Source: a virus. From it: 44,496 nt of DNA. The notes below the pieces were generated by a model. The model made no database searches. It had not been told where the DNA came from and worked only from the letters and a program-made list of their open reading frames with translations. Each line of letters opens with the position of its first letter. Position 1 is the first letter of the stretch. Below, piece after piece: positions 5,646 through 14,467 of this stretch. The translations under genes and the position numbers were made by a program. The stretch covers positions 1-44,496 of IMG/VR virus record IMGVR_UViG_3300030107_005602; one strand, given 5' to 3'.

Positions 5646-7775
5646 ATGGCTCGGCGCAAGACTAAGTGGAGCAAGTCTGAGGCGCACGAGTTCGTATCTC
5701 GATGCGTTGACCCCGACGTCCAACAGCCGGATCGGCTGGAGTGGGAACGTCGGATGTTCCGCAACCTTGCGTACCTGTCTGGCATCCAGCACTTCAGCCA
5801 GGACCCGGCCTCTGGTCGCCTGCACCCGCTCCACAACCTTAGCGGCAGGCCCAAGACCGACTTCACAGCCAACCTGATCCTCCCGACCGTCACTCGGGCG
5901 ATCTCCAAGATCACCAACCTGAAGGGGACCTTCAGCGTTGCGCCGGTCACAGGGGAGAGAAAGGATCGAGAGGGTGCGAAGATCGGTGAGAAGTGGTTCG
6001 ACTACTTCAGGGCCACCGAGGACTTCAAGGACAAGGAGTCACGGGCACTCTTCTGGGCTGCCAACACCGGACTCGGGGTACTCCGTTTCGCATGGGACCC
6101 CGACGCAGGGGATCCAGATCGGGTCTACCTGATGAACGACATGGAGAAGGAGGCCGCCGGTATGGGCGATGTCTCTGGACCCGTGGCGGCAGAGCCGGGC
6201 ATGTCACCGGAGGCTACTCGCCTCAAGGACATGAACGGGGAGTACGAGGACGTGCCCCAGGGCGAGATCGAGTGCTCGGTCATCAGCCCGTACGGCTTCT
6301 ACTGGGACCCGCAAGCCAAAGACGGTGGCCTGGAAGACTGCAACTGGTGCGCTGTAAAGACACTGGTTGACGCCGACAAGGTCAACGAGCGGTACGGGAC
6401 CAAGCTCAAGGGCGAGCAGAAGTCCACCAACTGGGGCACCAACAACACGCTGTACGAAGAGGCCATCTCCTACTTCCATGGTGGGCAGTCGGCCATCGGG
6501 CGAACCGTCCCGGACAACAGCAGGCGTGACTTCCCCCGTGTCACCGTCATCGAATACTTCGAGCGTCCGACCCGGCAGAACGGGTTCAGGGGGCGCTACG
6601 TGGTCATCGCTGGTGACGAGGTGGTCGTCAACAAGGAGAACCCGTACGCGACCATCGGCATGCCCCTGCCGTTCGTCACCTTCGGGTGGATCCCCCGCCC
6701 GGGTGGGTTCATCTCGATTGACCTCACTGGGAACCTTACGGACCCCCAGAGGGCGTACAACGAGTCGAACCAGCACATGCAGGATATGGAGAAGCAGCAA
6801 GGCTATCCAATCCTGGTGACCTGGAAGGGGTCGGGCATCAAGTCCCACCGAGTGCCGAACTACCCCGGCCCGGTGATGGAGATCAACCCGACCTTCGGTC
6901 CTCCGGTTCAGATCCCCCCTGCCCAGCTACCTCAGTACGTCTACCAGAACGTCGAGAGCCGCCGCAGGGAGATGCACGAGATCGCCTCTCAGGGAGAGGT
7001 CTCCCGTGGTGGGGCACCCGGTCAGGTCCGTGGCTCGCAGGCCATCTCCGCACTGCTCAACGAGGACAACATGATCCTCAACATGGTGGCGGAGTCGCAC
7101 TTCAGGTCGCTGGCTAAGTGCGGGAGGATGGTCCTCTGCCTTGCGGGCCACTTCTACGACACGAAACGAACCATCAAGCTGCTCGGTGAGAACTCTCACT
7201 GGGAGGTCACCTCGTTCATGGGGGCTGACCTGCGGGGCAACTTCGACATGCGGGTCACGGGCGAGCCCAACCGCGTGGACGGATCGAAGATGCGCCAGGC
7301 CGTTGTCATGGAGCTAGTCGCTGGTGGGTTCTTGAACCCCCAGGACCCGGCTGACAAGCAGCTTGTTCTCGACACCCTCTACCTCAACCTGCCGGATCAG
7401 CCGTTCGAGGACATGCTGATCGACAAGCGCAACGCTGAGAAGGAGGGCGAGGAGCTACTGGAGGTCGCCCGGCTTATCGCCAGGGTCGGACCGGAGGCAG
7501 CCCCCATCGCCATGGCGAGAGTCCCCATCGTGCGCGACTTCGAGGACCACGCTGTCCACGTCGCGGAACACGACAAGATGCGGAAGTCCAACGAGTACGA
7601 GGAGCTTCCGCCCCAAGCGCAACAGTTGATCGATCTGCACATCGAAGAGCACAAGAAATACATCGCTCAGGAGATGGAGGCGCAGATGGAGATGCAACTG
7701 ATGATGTCCCAGAACGGTGGCACACCAGCACCCAAAGGGAAGCCGTCTAATCCCAGACCCGGTAGGACACAATAA
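5646..7775 (+). CDS. Portal protein, P22-type, 709 aa
   Basis: This should form the dodecameric portal, the channel through which DNA enters and leaves the head and the docking point for terminase and connector. Length, position straight after the terminase genes and content fit P22/podovirus portals. The N-terminal segment WERRMFRNLAYLSGIQHF is followed by FTANLILPTVTRAISKITN, a typical clip/stem beginning. Residues 210-260 include SPYGFYWDPQAKDG, and later YNESNQHMQDMEKQQGYP matches the conserved stem region. The C-terminal 60 residues are a charged helix rich in Glu, Gln and Met (EEHKKYIAQEMEAQMEMQL), as in portals with a barrel. The stop overlaps the next start (TAATG). Confidence 0.88.
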   Translation: MARRKTKWSKSEAHEFVSRCVDPDVQQPDRLEWERRMFRNLAYLSGIQHFSQDPASGRLHPLHNLSGRPKTDFTANLILPTVTRAISKITNLKGTFSVAPVTGERKDREGAKIGEKWFDYFRATEDFKDKESRALFWAANTGLGVLRFAWDPDAGDPDRVYLMNDMEKEAAGMGDVSGPVAAEPGMSPEATRLKDMNGEYEDVPQGEIECSVISPYGFYWDPQAKDGGLEDCNWCAVKTLVDADKVNERYGTKLKGEQKSTNWGTNNTLYEEAISYFHGGQSAIGRTVPDNSRRDFPRVTVIEYFERPTRQNGFRGRYVVIAGDEVVVNKENPYATIGMPLPFVTFGWIPRPGGFISIDLTGNLTDPQRAYNESNQHMQDMEKQQGYPILVTWKGSGIKSHRVPNYPGPVMEINPTFGPPVQIPPAQLPQYVYQNVESRRREMHEIASQGEVSRGGAPGQVRGSQAISALLNEDNMILNMVAESHFRSLAKCGRMVLCLAGHFYDTKRTIKLLGENSHWEVTSFMGADLRGNFDMRVTGEPNRVDGSKMRQAVVMELVAGGFLNPQDPADKQLVLDTLYLNLPDQPFEDMLIDKRNAEKEGEELLEVARLIARVGPEAAPIAMARVPIVRDFEDHAVHVAEHDKMRKSNEYEELPPQAQQLIDLHIEEHKKYIAQEMEAQMEMQLMMSQNGGTPAPKGKPSNPRPGRTQ

Positions 7776-8281
7776 TGACCGACGACACAAAGCTGGGGGG
7801 CCCGACCAAGGCCACCAAGCGGAAACAGTCAACAGTGGCCGAGAGGCCGACCGCCAGTGACGCCCGCGCACAGCTTGCTGTGATGCGGGCTAAGGAAGAA
7901 GAGAAGGCACTTGAGCAGGAGATGGCAGAGGAGGCAGGGCACGACTGGTTCGTGCGCTGCAAGGGCTGCAACGGAGTTGCGGTCTTCCTGACTCGCCACC
8001 CGAAAAGCGGAACCGTCTCTCACGACGGTTGGTACTCCGACTACAAGGGAGTGGATGACAAGTACATGGCATCCGAGATCCCCTGTCAGGAGTGCGGCAT
8101 GCCTATCCAGGCTGAGTTCCCTCAGGGGATCCAGGGTGGATGGGTTATTGGCGACCGTCACGTTCAGTCCATCAAGGACATCGAGCGTCGGACCCAAGAA
8201 GCTGAACGGGAACGGAAAGAGCAGAAGGCTATGCACGTCGCACGTATGTCGATGATCTCCACTCCCGCAGGTGACCTGTAA
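7775..8281 (+). CDS. Zinc-ribbon protein between portal and scaffold, 168 aa
   Basis: No family recognised with certainty. A charged helical N-terminus (residues 25-55) leads into a four-Cys module: Cys62 and Cys65 in RCKGCNG, then Cys104 and Cys107 in PCQECGMP, which should bind one zinc. A C-terminal charged helix (IKDIERRTQEAERERKEQKA) follows. It is coupled to the portal upstream (TAATG) and to the scaffold downstream (TAATG), so it is made with the head-assembly proteins. A minor head protein or assembly factor is plausible. Nothing in the sequence suggests catalysis. Confidence 0.65.
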   Translation: MTDDTKLGGPTKATKRKQSTVAERPTASDARAQLAVMRAKEEEKALEQEMAEEAGHDWFVRCKGCNGVAVFLTRHPKSGTVSHDGWYSDYKGVDDKYMASEIPCQECGMPIQAEFPQGIQGGWVIGDRHVQSIKDIERRTQEAERERKEQKAMHVARMSMISTPAGDL

Positions 8282-9132
8282 TGTCTGAAGAAAAGCAAAA
8301 CGATCAGGAGGTCCCGGACCAGCCGCAGACCAGCGGCGACACACCCGACCAGACTGAGTTCCTTGACGGCACCTACCGTGGACAAAAGGTGTCGTGGAAC
8401 AAGGATGAGGCGCAGCGGCTTGCCCAGAAGGGGCTCGACTACGAGACCAAGATGGCTGCCGTCAACGCCGAGAAGGAGGCACTCGCCTCCGACAAAGGAG
8501 ATTTCGACCGGTGGAAGGCGTGGCGGGAGAGTCTTGCGAACGACCCCGCTAGGGCTGAGGCAGTGGCGCGGGCCTGGCAAGATCCGCAATCCGTCCTCAG
8601 CCCACCGGCTCAGGAGGGAGAGATGGGGGAGGCCCCCCGTCAGGCACCTCCTCAGCCAACCGGACCCGGACCCGAGGTCTTCGAGTTGAGAAGTCAGATC
8701 GAGCAGCTTCAGTCCAAGCTAGAAACCTTCTCCTCCGATGCGGAGTCGAAGGAGACTGGCAGCCGACTCGAACGGGCCGTGGACGATTTCAACTTCCTGT
8801 CCAGCAATCCTGAAGCGAAAGACTCCGCGCTAGAGATGGCTCGCGGCCTGATGGCCCAGGACGCTGAGATGACCCCGGAAGGGGCCGCTCACGTTGCTGC
8901 CAGCAAGCTCAAGGGCATCCTGCGTGGTCAAAACCAACAGAAGCTAGATCGGAAAGGAAAGACCGAAGAGCTACGCCCGGCAGAGACCGGGGGCGGTACC
9001 CCTCAAGGTGGTCTTGAGCGGGAGAAAAAGCAGACACCCTACGGCCAGCGTCGAGTCAGTTCCCTTCGTGGGGACGTGCTCAAGACTCTGACCGACGGGG
9101 TGTTCAAGGACCGCTTCCCGAACGCTTTCTAG
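8281..9132 (+). CDS. Probable capsid scaffold protein, 283 aa
   Basis: The protein is acidic, Glu/Gln/Pro-rich, lacks Cys, and lies directly before the capsid gene, the usual scaffold position and composition. A short ordered segment (TEFLDGTYRGQKVSWNKDEA) is followed by long helices, a Pro-rich linker near residue 125 (APRQAPPQPTGPGP) and a coiled coil (FELRSQIEQLQSKLETFSSD). The C-terminus (SSLRGDVLKTLTDGVFKDRF) is a basic helix that in scaffolds binds the capsid protein. No protease motif is visible, so release by exit or by another enzyme is expected. Assignment rests on context and composition. Confidence 0.7.
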   Translation: MSEEKQNDQEVPDQPQTSGDTPDQTEFLDGTYRGQKVSWNKDEAQRLAQKGLDYETKMAAVNAEKEALASDKGDFDRWKAWRESLANDPARAEAVARAWQDPQSVLSPPAQEGEMGEAPRQAPPQPTGPGPEVFELRSQIEQLQSKLETFSSDAESKETGSRLERAVDDFNFLSSNPEAKDSALEMARGLMAQDAEMTPEGAAHVAASKLKGILRGQNQQKLDRKGKTEELRPAETGGGTPQGGLEREKKQTPYGQRRVSSLRGDVLKTLTDGVFKDRFPNAF

Positions 9133-9158
9133 GCTAGGTCTGAGGTCAACAGGAAACC

Positions 9159-10547
9159 ATGGCTATTACTGATAGCAGCACTGGGGTTGACTACTCCGGT
9201 GACTTTTACACCTATGTTCTTCGAAACCACTTCCTCCCGGAGGTGGCAGACGGCCTGAACCACGACTACGTCCTTCTCGACTACATGTCGAGCACGAAGG
9301 ACACGTCGATGGTGCAGGGTAAGTACGTCCAGCACCCGGTCCACGATGGCCGGAACATGGGCGGCGTCGGCCCCGTGGGCGTTGGCGGCAAGCTGCCGAC
9401 TCCCGGTGCCCAGTCCTACACTGAGTTCCAGTACCCGATGCGTTCCGTTTACGGTCGCATCAAGTTCACTGGCCTTGTGGCGGATGCTTCGGCTACCGAC
9501 ATCGATAGCTGGCTGCGTGCGGTTGACTCGGAACTTTCCGGTCTCCGTGACGACCTGGCTCGCAACGAGAACCGCATGCTGCACGGAAACGGTTCCGGCA
9601 TCATGGGCGAGATCGCCACTGCCGGTGCTGACAACGTCACCCAGACTGTGATTTTCCACACTGGGTATGAAGGCCAGGCGACGATGGACTCGTCTGCTGT
9701 GGACACCACTCAGCACATCGAGATTGGCGACCGGATTGTCCTCTACAGCAGTGCTGGCGACGACTTCGTTCCTGCCAACTCTGGGTCGGACACCACGGCT
9801 GTGGTTACTGCGAAGACGGCCACTACCATCACCCTGGATAACCAGCTAAACACTGGTACTGACACGGGTCCGTTCTTCATCGTCAAGGCCAACGAAGGCA
9901 CGGCGGCGGTTACATACGCCACTTATTCGTCAAGCGTTGGCTTTGCGAACGAGCCCATGGGCCTGAACGGCATCCTGTCTGATGGCGACTTCGCCGCCAC
10001 TGCTGGCGCTGGCAAGAACACCGTCATCAACGATAGTGGCCTGACGGCTGGTGCGTTCCAGAACCTCGCGGTCTCTGGGAAAGATTTCCACCAGGCCCGC
10101 CTCCTCTCGAACTCGTCGGTCAAGCGGCCCCTCACTGAGTCGCTGATCCAGAACGGTCTCTCCCTCGTGGAGAAGTCGTTCAAGGGCAACATCGATGCGT
10201 TCATTTGCAGCTACGGCATCCGGGATGCGTTTGCTGACCTGATGCTCACCTACCGTCGCCACGTCAACAAGACCGAACTCAAGGCTGGGTTCAGCACTGT
10301 TGCCTACGGTGACATCCCCTTCATCCCGGACCGGGACGCTCTCCCGAACCGACTGATGGGCATCGACAAGAGCGACATCCGCCAGCACTGCATGGGCTCG
10401 ACGGACTACCGCTTCATCGATGAGGACGGTTCCATCTACCACCGTCTGCCCGACGAGCACGCCTACCAAGCCGCCATGTACCGCCGGTACACCTATGGCG
10501 TCTTCTGCCGTGCGCGTCACCTTCTCATCACTGACCTGGACGAGTAG
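9159..10547 (+). CDS. Major capsid protein, HK97-type fold likely, 462 aa
   Basis: This is the main shell subunit. Position after the portal and scaffold, length and composition support this. SYTEFQYPMRSVYGRIKFTG and SELSGLRDDLARNENRMLHG match the N-arm/spine-helix region of capsid proteins in related podoviruses. SLVEKSFKGNIDAFICSYGI and FADLMLTYRRHVN belong to the conserved A/P domain. Residues about 165-250 form a Thr/Gly/Asp-rich beta insertion (HIEIGDRIVLYSSAGDDF, then TTAVVTAKTATTITLDNQL), probably a surface-exposed insertion domain. A ribosome-binding AGGA lies just before ATG 9159. A stable hairpin follows the stop, as is common after highly expressed capsid genes. Confidence 0.82.
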   Translation: MAITDSSTGVDYSGDFYTYVLRNHFLPEVADGLNHDYVLLDYMSSTKDTSMVQGKYVQHPVHDGRNMGGVGPVGVGGKLPTPGAQSYTEFQYPMRSVYGRIKFTGLVADASATDIDSWLRAVDSELSGLRDDLARNENRMLHGNGSGIMGEIATAGADNVTQTVIFHTGYEGQATMDSSAVDTTQHIEIGDRIVLYSSAGDDFVPANSGSDTTAVVTAKTATTITLDNQLNTGTDTGPFFIVKANEGTAAVTYATYSSSVGFANEPMGLNGILSDGDFAATAGAGKNTVINDSGLTAGAFQNLAVSGKDFHQARLLSNSSVKRPLTESLIQNGLSLVEKSFKGNIDAFICSYGIRDAFADLMLTYRRHVNKTELKAGFSTVAYGDIPFIPDRDALPNRLMGIDKSDIRQHCMGSTDYRFIDEDGSIYHRLPDEHAYQAAMYRRYTYGVFCRARHLLITDLDE

Positions 10548-10554
10548 TCCTGAT

Positions 10555-10584
10555 GGGGGCCGGGCCCGGCATGGCTCGGCCCCC
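10555..10584 (+). terminator. Hairpin immediately after the capsid gene
   Basis: GGGGGCCG at 10555-10562 pairs with CGGCCCCC at 10577-10584 around a 14-base GC-rich loop, 8 bases after the capsid stop. No T-tract follows, only TGAACTCTCAAC, so it probably slows polymerase or protects the 3' end of capsid mRNA rather than ending transcription fully. AAGGA for the next gene lies just downstream. Confidence 0.5.
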
Positions 10585-10610
10585 TGAACTCTCAACAAAA
10601 AGGAAATGCC

Positions 10611-11276
10611 ATGGGCTCTACCAGCCACCGCTCTCTCGCTACCGGAAGCCTCCTTTGGGGCATGGGCTTCAACCCCCAGATCGTCGTCGGGATCAACGAC
10701 AACGCCTGCTTTACCGCTGAGTACGTTCAGGGGACTAAGAACCTCGTCGTCGGGACCAATGTTGACCTGGACGGGGTCCTGTCAGCTTCGGACTCGAACA
10801 ACGACAACGCCTACATGCCTGGAGCGACTGCGCTTCAGTTTGAGAGTGAAGGCGGACCGACTCTGACGTTTGACGTGGTCGGTCGAAACCAGTTTGGGGA
10901 GTCCGTGTCCGAGACGGTATCGCTCGACGGCAGCACCTCGGTTGTGTACACCAACCACTGCTATTCGTTCGTGGAGTCCGTTGTGCCTACCGTGGTTACT
11001 GGGTGGGCCGCTACCAGCGATAAGTTCCGCATCGGTTTCGAGCACAACGACGAAGCTGACTGCCCTTATCCGCTTCCGTTCCGCGTGCGTGATGAGGACC
11101 ACATCCAGGCCATCAGCCTCGCTGGTAAAACCTTTGACGGGTCCGACATCACCGTGTCCAAGGTCTACAACACGGTCACGGTCAAGAACTCTGCGACGAA
11201 CATCCAGGACACGGACGGCCTCGGCCTTCGTGTCGCCTCGATCTCTCTCGTCAACGGCGCTGCGGAGACCTACTAA
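10611..11276 (+). CDS. Capsid-adjacent beta-rich protein A (decoration candidate), 221 aa
   Basis: Probable virion protein. It is rich in Val, Thr, Ser and Gly with alternating hydrophobic residues, and lacks long helices. The central part (LTFDVVGRNQFGESVSETVS, then HCYSFVESVV) and the stretch CPYPLPFRVRDEDHIQAISL align by eye with the next gene product, so the two appear to be paralogues sharing one beta-sandwich core. Position right after the capsid gene, behind AAGGA, suggests a capsid decoration protein. A tail protein is the alternative. The stop overlaps the next start (TAATG). Confidence 0.6.
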   Translation: MGSTSHRSLATGSLLWGMGFNPQIVVGINDNACFTAEYVQGTKNLVVGTNVDLDGVLSASDSNNDNAYMPGATALQFESEGGPTLTFDVVGRNQFGESVSETVSLDGSTSVVYTNHCYSFVESVVPTVVTGWAATSDKFRIGFEHNDEADCPYPLPFRVRDEDHIQAISLAGKTFDGSDITVSKVYNTVTVKNSATNIQDTDGLGLRVASISLVNGAAETY

Positions 11277-12100
11277 TGCCCCTGTCTAAGCAAGGCATTG
11301 TCACCAGGCCGTACGCTGGTGGCTCTAGGGGCGGCACGTCCATGCGGAACGTCAAGCGTCACGGATCCTTTCTGTCCGGGATGCGAGAGGTCGTGTGGAG
11401 CAGCCTTGTTCCGACTCACAACCAAGTTCTTGGTGACGGGATCAACCTGACATCCATCACTGCTGGCAGCCTGATCTTCGATCGAGACGGCGGTAACCCC
11501 CCTAAGGTATGGGCTACGGCTTTCCCGTCAGTTCCGTGCTCTGTCTGCATCGATACGAAAACCGCATCGGCCAACACCGAAGTGACTATCCGCATCGCCG
11601 GTTACGACCAGTTCGACCGTCTGGTGGAGGAGGAGATCTCGGTTATTGCAACCGAGAAGACAGCCCTCTCCAGTCACGCCTATAGCGAGCTAATCCAGGC
11701 GGAGGTCGTGTCGAAAGGTAGCAGTCACGTCACCGACCTTGACATCAGCGTCTTGGGCGCGTCGAACCACAGCGCACTTAGCGTGAACTGGACAAGTACG
11801 GATATCAACGCCTCTTGCCGAATCGGGCTGCCTTTTATTCCGACTGACCCCGGCGCGGTCAAGGCGATCCACATCCATCAGAACGGTGCCGCTGGCTATG
11901 TCCGGCGAACCAGCGACAACGTCTGGGAAATGCAGAACGAGAACGGTGGCGTGGCTGACTCGACGGCCTTGACGGACGCAGACATGTACGGCGGGGACAT
12001 CGGCAACGCCTGCATCCTGCTCCCGGCAAACACCCAGAGTAATGGTCACGCGATGGTGACGATGGTTTTGGACCGAGACCTGATTCGGAACTTCAACTAG
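11276..12100 (+). CDS. Capsid-adjacent beta-rich protein B (paralogue of A), 274 aa
   Basis: Probable virion protein, coupled to protein A by TAATG. It shares the A core: EVTIRIAGYDQFDRLVEEEI corresponds to the GxxQF region, SHAYSELIQAEVV to the HxYS region, and CRIGLPFIPTDPGAVKAIHI to the CxxxLPF region. It differs by a basic N-terminal arm of about 35 residues (KQGIVTRPYAGGSRGG) and a C-terminal extension rich in Asp and Asn. The arm could anchor it to the shell while the C-terminus is exposed. Function is inferred from position and composition only. Confidence 0.6.
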   Translation: MPLSKQGIVTRPYAGGSRGGTSMRNVKRHGSFLSGMREVVWSSLVPTHNQVLGDGINLTSITAGSLIFDRDGGNPPKVWATAFPSVPCSVCIDTKTASANTEVTIRIAGYDQFDRLVEEEISVIATEKTALSSHAYSELIQAEVVSKGSSHVTDLDISVLGASNHSALSVNWTSTDINASCRIGLPFIPTDPGAVKAIHIHQNGAAGYVRRTSDNVWEMQNENGGVADSTALTDADMYGGDIGNACILLPANTQSNGHAMVTMVLDRDLIRNFN

Positions 12101-12102
12101 AT

Positions 12103-12546
12103 ATGGAAGCCCCCTCTATTTCTGCCCGCCACCTGAAGGAACTGGAGCAGAAGTTCCCCCACGCCTTCTACACATGGAGACGTGAGAACGGCTGCTTTGA
12201 GGTTTGGTGTGACGAGAGGAGGGGGCTCCCCCCCTACAAGTTCATGGACTGCGCCGGTCCCAGCGGCGAGTACCGTGAGCCCGGAGACTGGGTGATCCGT
12301 GCCCTGCACAAGACTGACCCCGACACGGGTGAGTATCAAGTGGGCACGAAGTACGGTCGTCAGAAGTGGCTGCAGAGCCTTGAGGACCGCGACTGGAAGC
12401 AGAAGCAGCAGCGTGCCCGCATGGAGAAGGAGAAGCGCCAGCTTCGGAACTCCGCACGCTTTATCAACAGGCACGGTCGTGTCGTTAGTCCTTACGCCAC
12501 AGTCGAGCCCAAGGCCCGGCACATGAAGAAGACGCTCGGGGGGTGA
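12103..12546 (+). CDS. Unknown protein, 147 aa
   Basis: I do not recognise a family. The N-terminal half is compact and aromatic (FPHAFYTWRRENGCFEVWCD, then PYKFMDCAGPSGEYREPGDW) and looks like a small alpha/beta domain. The C-terminal 60 residues are a strongly basic helix (KQKQQRARMEKEKRQLRNSA) followed by a basic tail. Such tails can bind DNA or a membrane-associated partner. It starts three bases after the previous stop and overlaps the next gene's GTG start by four bases, so it is made with the virion proteins. Confidence 0.6.
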   Translation: MEAPSISARHLKELEQKFPHAFYTWRRENGCFEVWCDERRGLPPYKFMDCAGPSGEYREPGDWVIRALHKTDPDTGEYQVGTKYGRQKWLQSLEDRDWKQKQQRARMEKEKRQLRNSARFINRHGRVVSPYATVEPKARHMKKTLGG

Positions 12547-13145
12547 AGTCGCTAAGGCGACTCATCAGGTCTTTCCTGGGGGGCAAGAAGAGCAGGAAAC
12601 CAATGGACGACTTCCCCGAAGAATCACAAGAGACAGACGGCAACGGCAAGCCTGTCGTCAAGCACGTAGTCAGGGACTTGGCTGCAGCCGTCAAGATGCG
12701 GAAGGTCCAGGCCCAGGCAGATGAGCGTGCTCGCCGGTCTGAGGCTAAGGCTCAAGCTGAGGCCCGAAAGATGGAGGCTCAAGCAGAGCTTGCCCGTATC
12801 AAGGCCGACGACCGCAAGCGGCGTCAGGAGCTAAAGGCAGAGATCGTCCGTCTCCGCATCAACACCAGCGCCGTGGAGAAGGCAAAGACCAATATCGCCC
12901 TCTCAACTCCAGTTCTGCTAGCCGTCCTGATCGGTGGCTTCATCATGGCCCTGGCCCAGGGGACGATCCCGGAGGAGGCGACTGCTACCTCGTCTGCCCT
13001 GCTTACGCTCCTGGTCACTGGCTTGCTTGCCAACCTTCGCTCTGTCGTGACTGGCAAGGAGGAAGAGAACGGCAACGGCAACGGTCATGCTCCGACGCCG
13101 AAGAAGCCCGGCCCCGCACCGAAGAAGCCAGGTGAACCCAAGTGA
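12543..13145 (+). CDS. Coiled-coil membrane protein with two TM helices, 200 aa
   Basis: Unknown function. Residues 45-115 form a very regular charged coiled coil (RSEAKAQAEARKMEAQAELA), followed by two hydrophobic helices, about 122-141 (STPVLLAVLIGGFIMALAQG) and 148-170 (ATSSALLTLLVTGLLANLRS). A Lys/Pro/Gly tail (KKPGPAPKKPGEPK) ends it. The start is GTG 12543, overlapping the previous stop (GTGA). ATG 12603 is an alternative that drops a basic N-terminus. Two-helix phage proteins are often holins, but a long cytoplasmic coiled coil and a location inside the head/connector genes are atypical. A host-membrane factor in assembly or DNA entry is equally possible. Confidence 0.55.
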   Translation: MKSLRRLIRSFLGGKKSRKPMDDFPEESQETDGNGKPVVKHVVRDLAAAVKMRKVQAQADERARRSEAKAQAEARKMEAQAELARIKADDRKRRQELKAEIVRLRINTSAVEKAKTNIALSTPVLLAVLIGGFIMALAQGTIPEEATATSSALLTLLVTGLLANLRSVVTGKEEENGNGNGHAPTPKKPGPAPKKPGEPK

Positions 13146-14089
13146 GAGTCTCTCAGCTAATCACTCGTGTTAGAGACCGCCTCGATGAGGCGACAGCCAA
13201 CATCTACACGGACGTAGAGATCGTCCGGTACCTGGACGAGAGCGTGAACGACATGTTCCGCCTCCAGGTGCAGCATGACGAGAGCTACAACAACTGTGAG
13301 CACAACATCACTGCCTCCAGTGACTCTCGGACACTGCACACGGACTACGTGGTGTACGACGTACCCACCTGGGTCCACAAGATCACGAGTGTGCGTGTTC
13401 AGTCAACGAGCGGCAGCCGCAGGGAACTGAACATCCCGGCAAGGACTCTGCACAACCGAAGGGGCACCTTCTGGGCGTGGCATGGACCTAACCGGATCAT
13501 GGTGTACGGGAGCAAGTCAGGTAACGACTTGACGCTTGAGGTGTCTAAGGTCCCCGCCCCTCTGAACGCAGGGACCGTTGGGGCTGCTCCCTCTGGGGTC
13601 ACCTACACGACTTCGTACTTCACATGGAACCATGCGGTCTCTGCGGAGACCCTGTACGAGGACGTCTACGAAGCCGACTGGTACAAGAATGCCACGTTCG
13701 AGTTCACCGGGGCTGGCACCACTACAGAGATTACTGGTCAGGTGGTGACGGTCGCGTCGTCTGAGATCCTCTACCAGGACAGCAAGACAAACACGGCGAT
13801 CACTTTAGACAAGGCTCTGCCTCGTGCTGTCGCGCAGAACGACACCTGGGAGATGCACGCCGAGATCCCCTCGGCTAGCTCTGGGTACCTGATCGCCCTG
13901 GCTGCGAACAAGGCCCTGATCCGCAAGAGCAACTGGGAGGCTATCTCTTCCCTGTCGGCTGATCTTGAGCGTGAGCGGGCCCGGTTCATCGAAGCCGTTA
14001 CGCCTCGCCAGGACCAAATCCTTCCCTACGCAGGGATGGAGTTCGACCCCGTGTACGAAAAGGATCTCGACAGAGACAACTACTGGTAA
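13142..14089 (+). CDS. Connector / head-tail adaptor candidate, 315 aa
   Basis: Probably the ring below the portal that links head and tail. The N-terminus (LITRVRDRLDEATANIYTDV, then EIVRYLDESVNDMF) is the helical start typical of podovirus adaptor proteins, where a DxEIxxxLNEAxxxM-like helix docks on the portal. The middle is beta-rich (residues 75-230, including VQSTSGSRRELNIPARTLH). The C-terminus returns to helices (GYLIALAANKALIRKSNWEA, then DLERERARFIEA) that would close the helical bundle. It starts at GTG 13142 overlapping the previous stop, and lies just ahead of the nozzle gene, consistent with this role. Confidence 0.65.
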   Translation: MRVSQLITRVRDRLDEATANIYTDVEIVRYLDESVNDMFRLQVQHDESYNNCEHNITASSDSRTLHTDYVVYDVPTWVHKITSVRVQSTSGSRRELNIPARTLHNRRGTFWAWHGPNRIMVYGSKSGNDLTLEVSKVPAPLNAGTVGAAPSGVTYTTSYFTWNHAVSAETLYEDVYEADWYKNATFEFTGAGTTTEITGQVVTVASSEILYQDSKTNTAITLDKALPRAVAQNDTWEMHAEIPSASSGYLIALAANKALIRKSNWEAISSLSADLERERARFIEAVTPRQDQILPYAGMEFDPVYEKDLDRDNYW

Positions 14090-14092
14090 GCC

Positions 14093-14467
14093 ATGGCTCA
14101 CAAAGACAGACCTAACGATTCACACCTGCGTTCCAGGTGCTGCCTCATTGCCGAGATTGACATCAACGCTGCTGCGGTCATCACTCAGTACGCATCCGTA
14201 TCCCTCCCCGCTGGGGTTACTGGCGTGACCCTTGCCTACGAGATCCATGACGGCGGTTCCTCTGGAACCAATGTCAGCTTTGAGGTCTCTGGCAGGCCCA
14301 CTGGTGGGACCGCATACCATCAAGTGAAAGACGCTAACACCATTACTCCTGGGATGTACGCCGAGGGCACTGCTGTAGCCAAGTGGGAGGAGTGGAAGGT
14401 CAACTACTCCGCCAAGGCTGGCACCTTCGATGCGGGGAGCACTCTCAAGGTCTGGATCATCACCTAG
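14093..14467 (+). CDS. Small beta-rich virion protein candidate, 124 aa
   Basis: No family recognised. The sequence is Gly/Thr/Ala-rich with alternating hydrophobics (ITQYASVSLPAGVTGVTLAY, then AGTFDAGSTLKVWIIT), consistent with an all-beta sandwich, and has no catalytic signature. It sits three bases after the adaptor gene and directly abuts the nozzle gene. A small tail-completion or decoration protein is plausible. It resembles in style the short beta domains inserted in the neighbouring nozzle protein, but no convincing homology is visible by eye. Confidence 0.55.
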   Translation: MAHKDRPNDSHLRSRCCLIAEIDINAAAVITQYASVSLPAGVTGVTLAYEIHDGGSSGTNVSFEVSGRPTGGTAYHQVKDANTITPGMYAEGTAVAKWEEWKVNYSAKAGTFDAGSTLKVWIIT

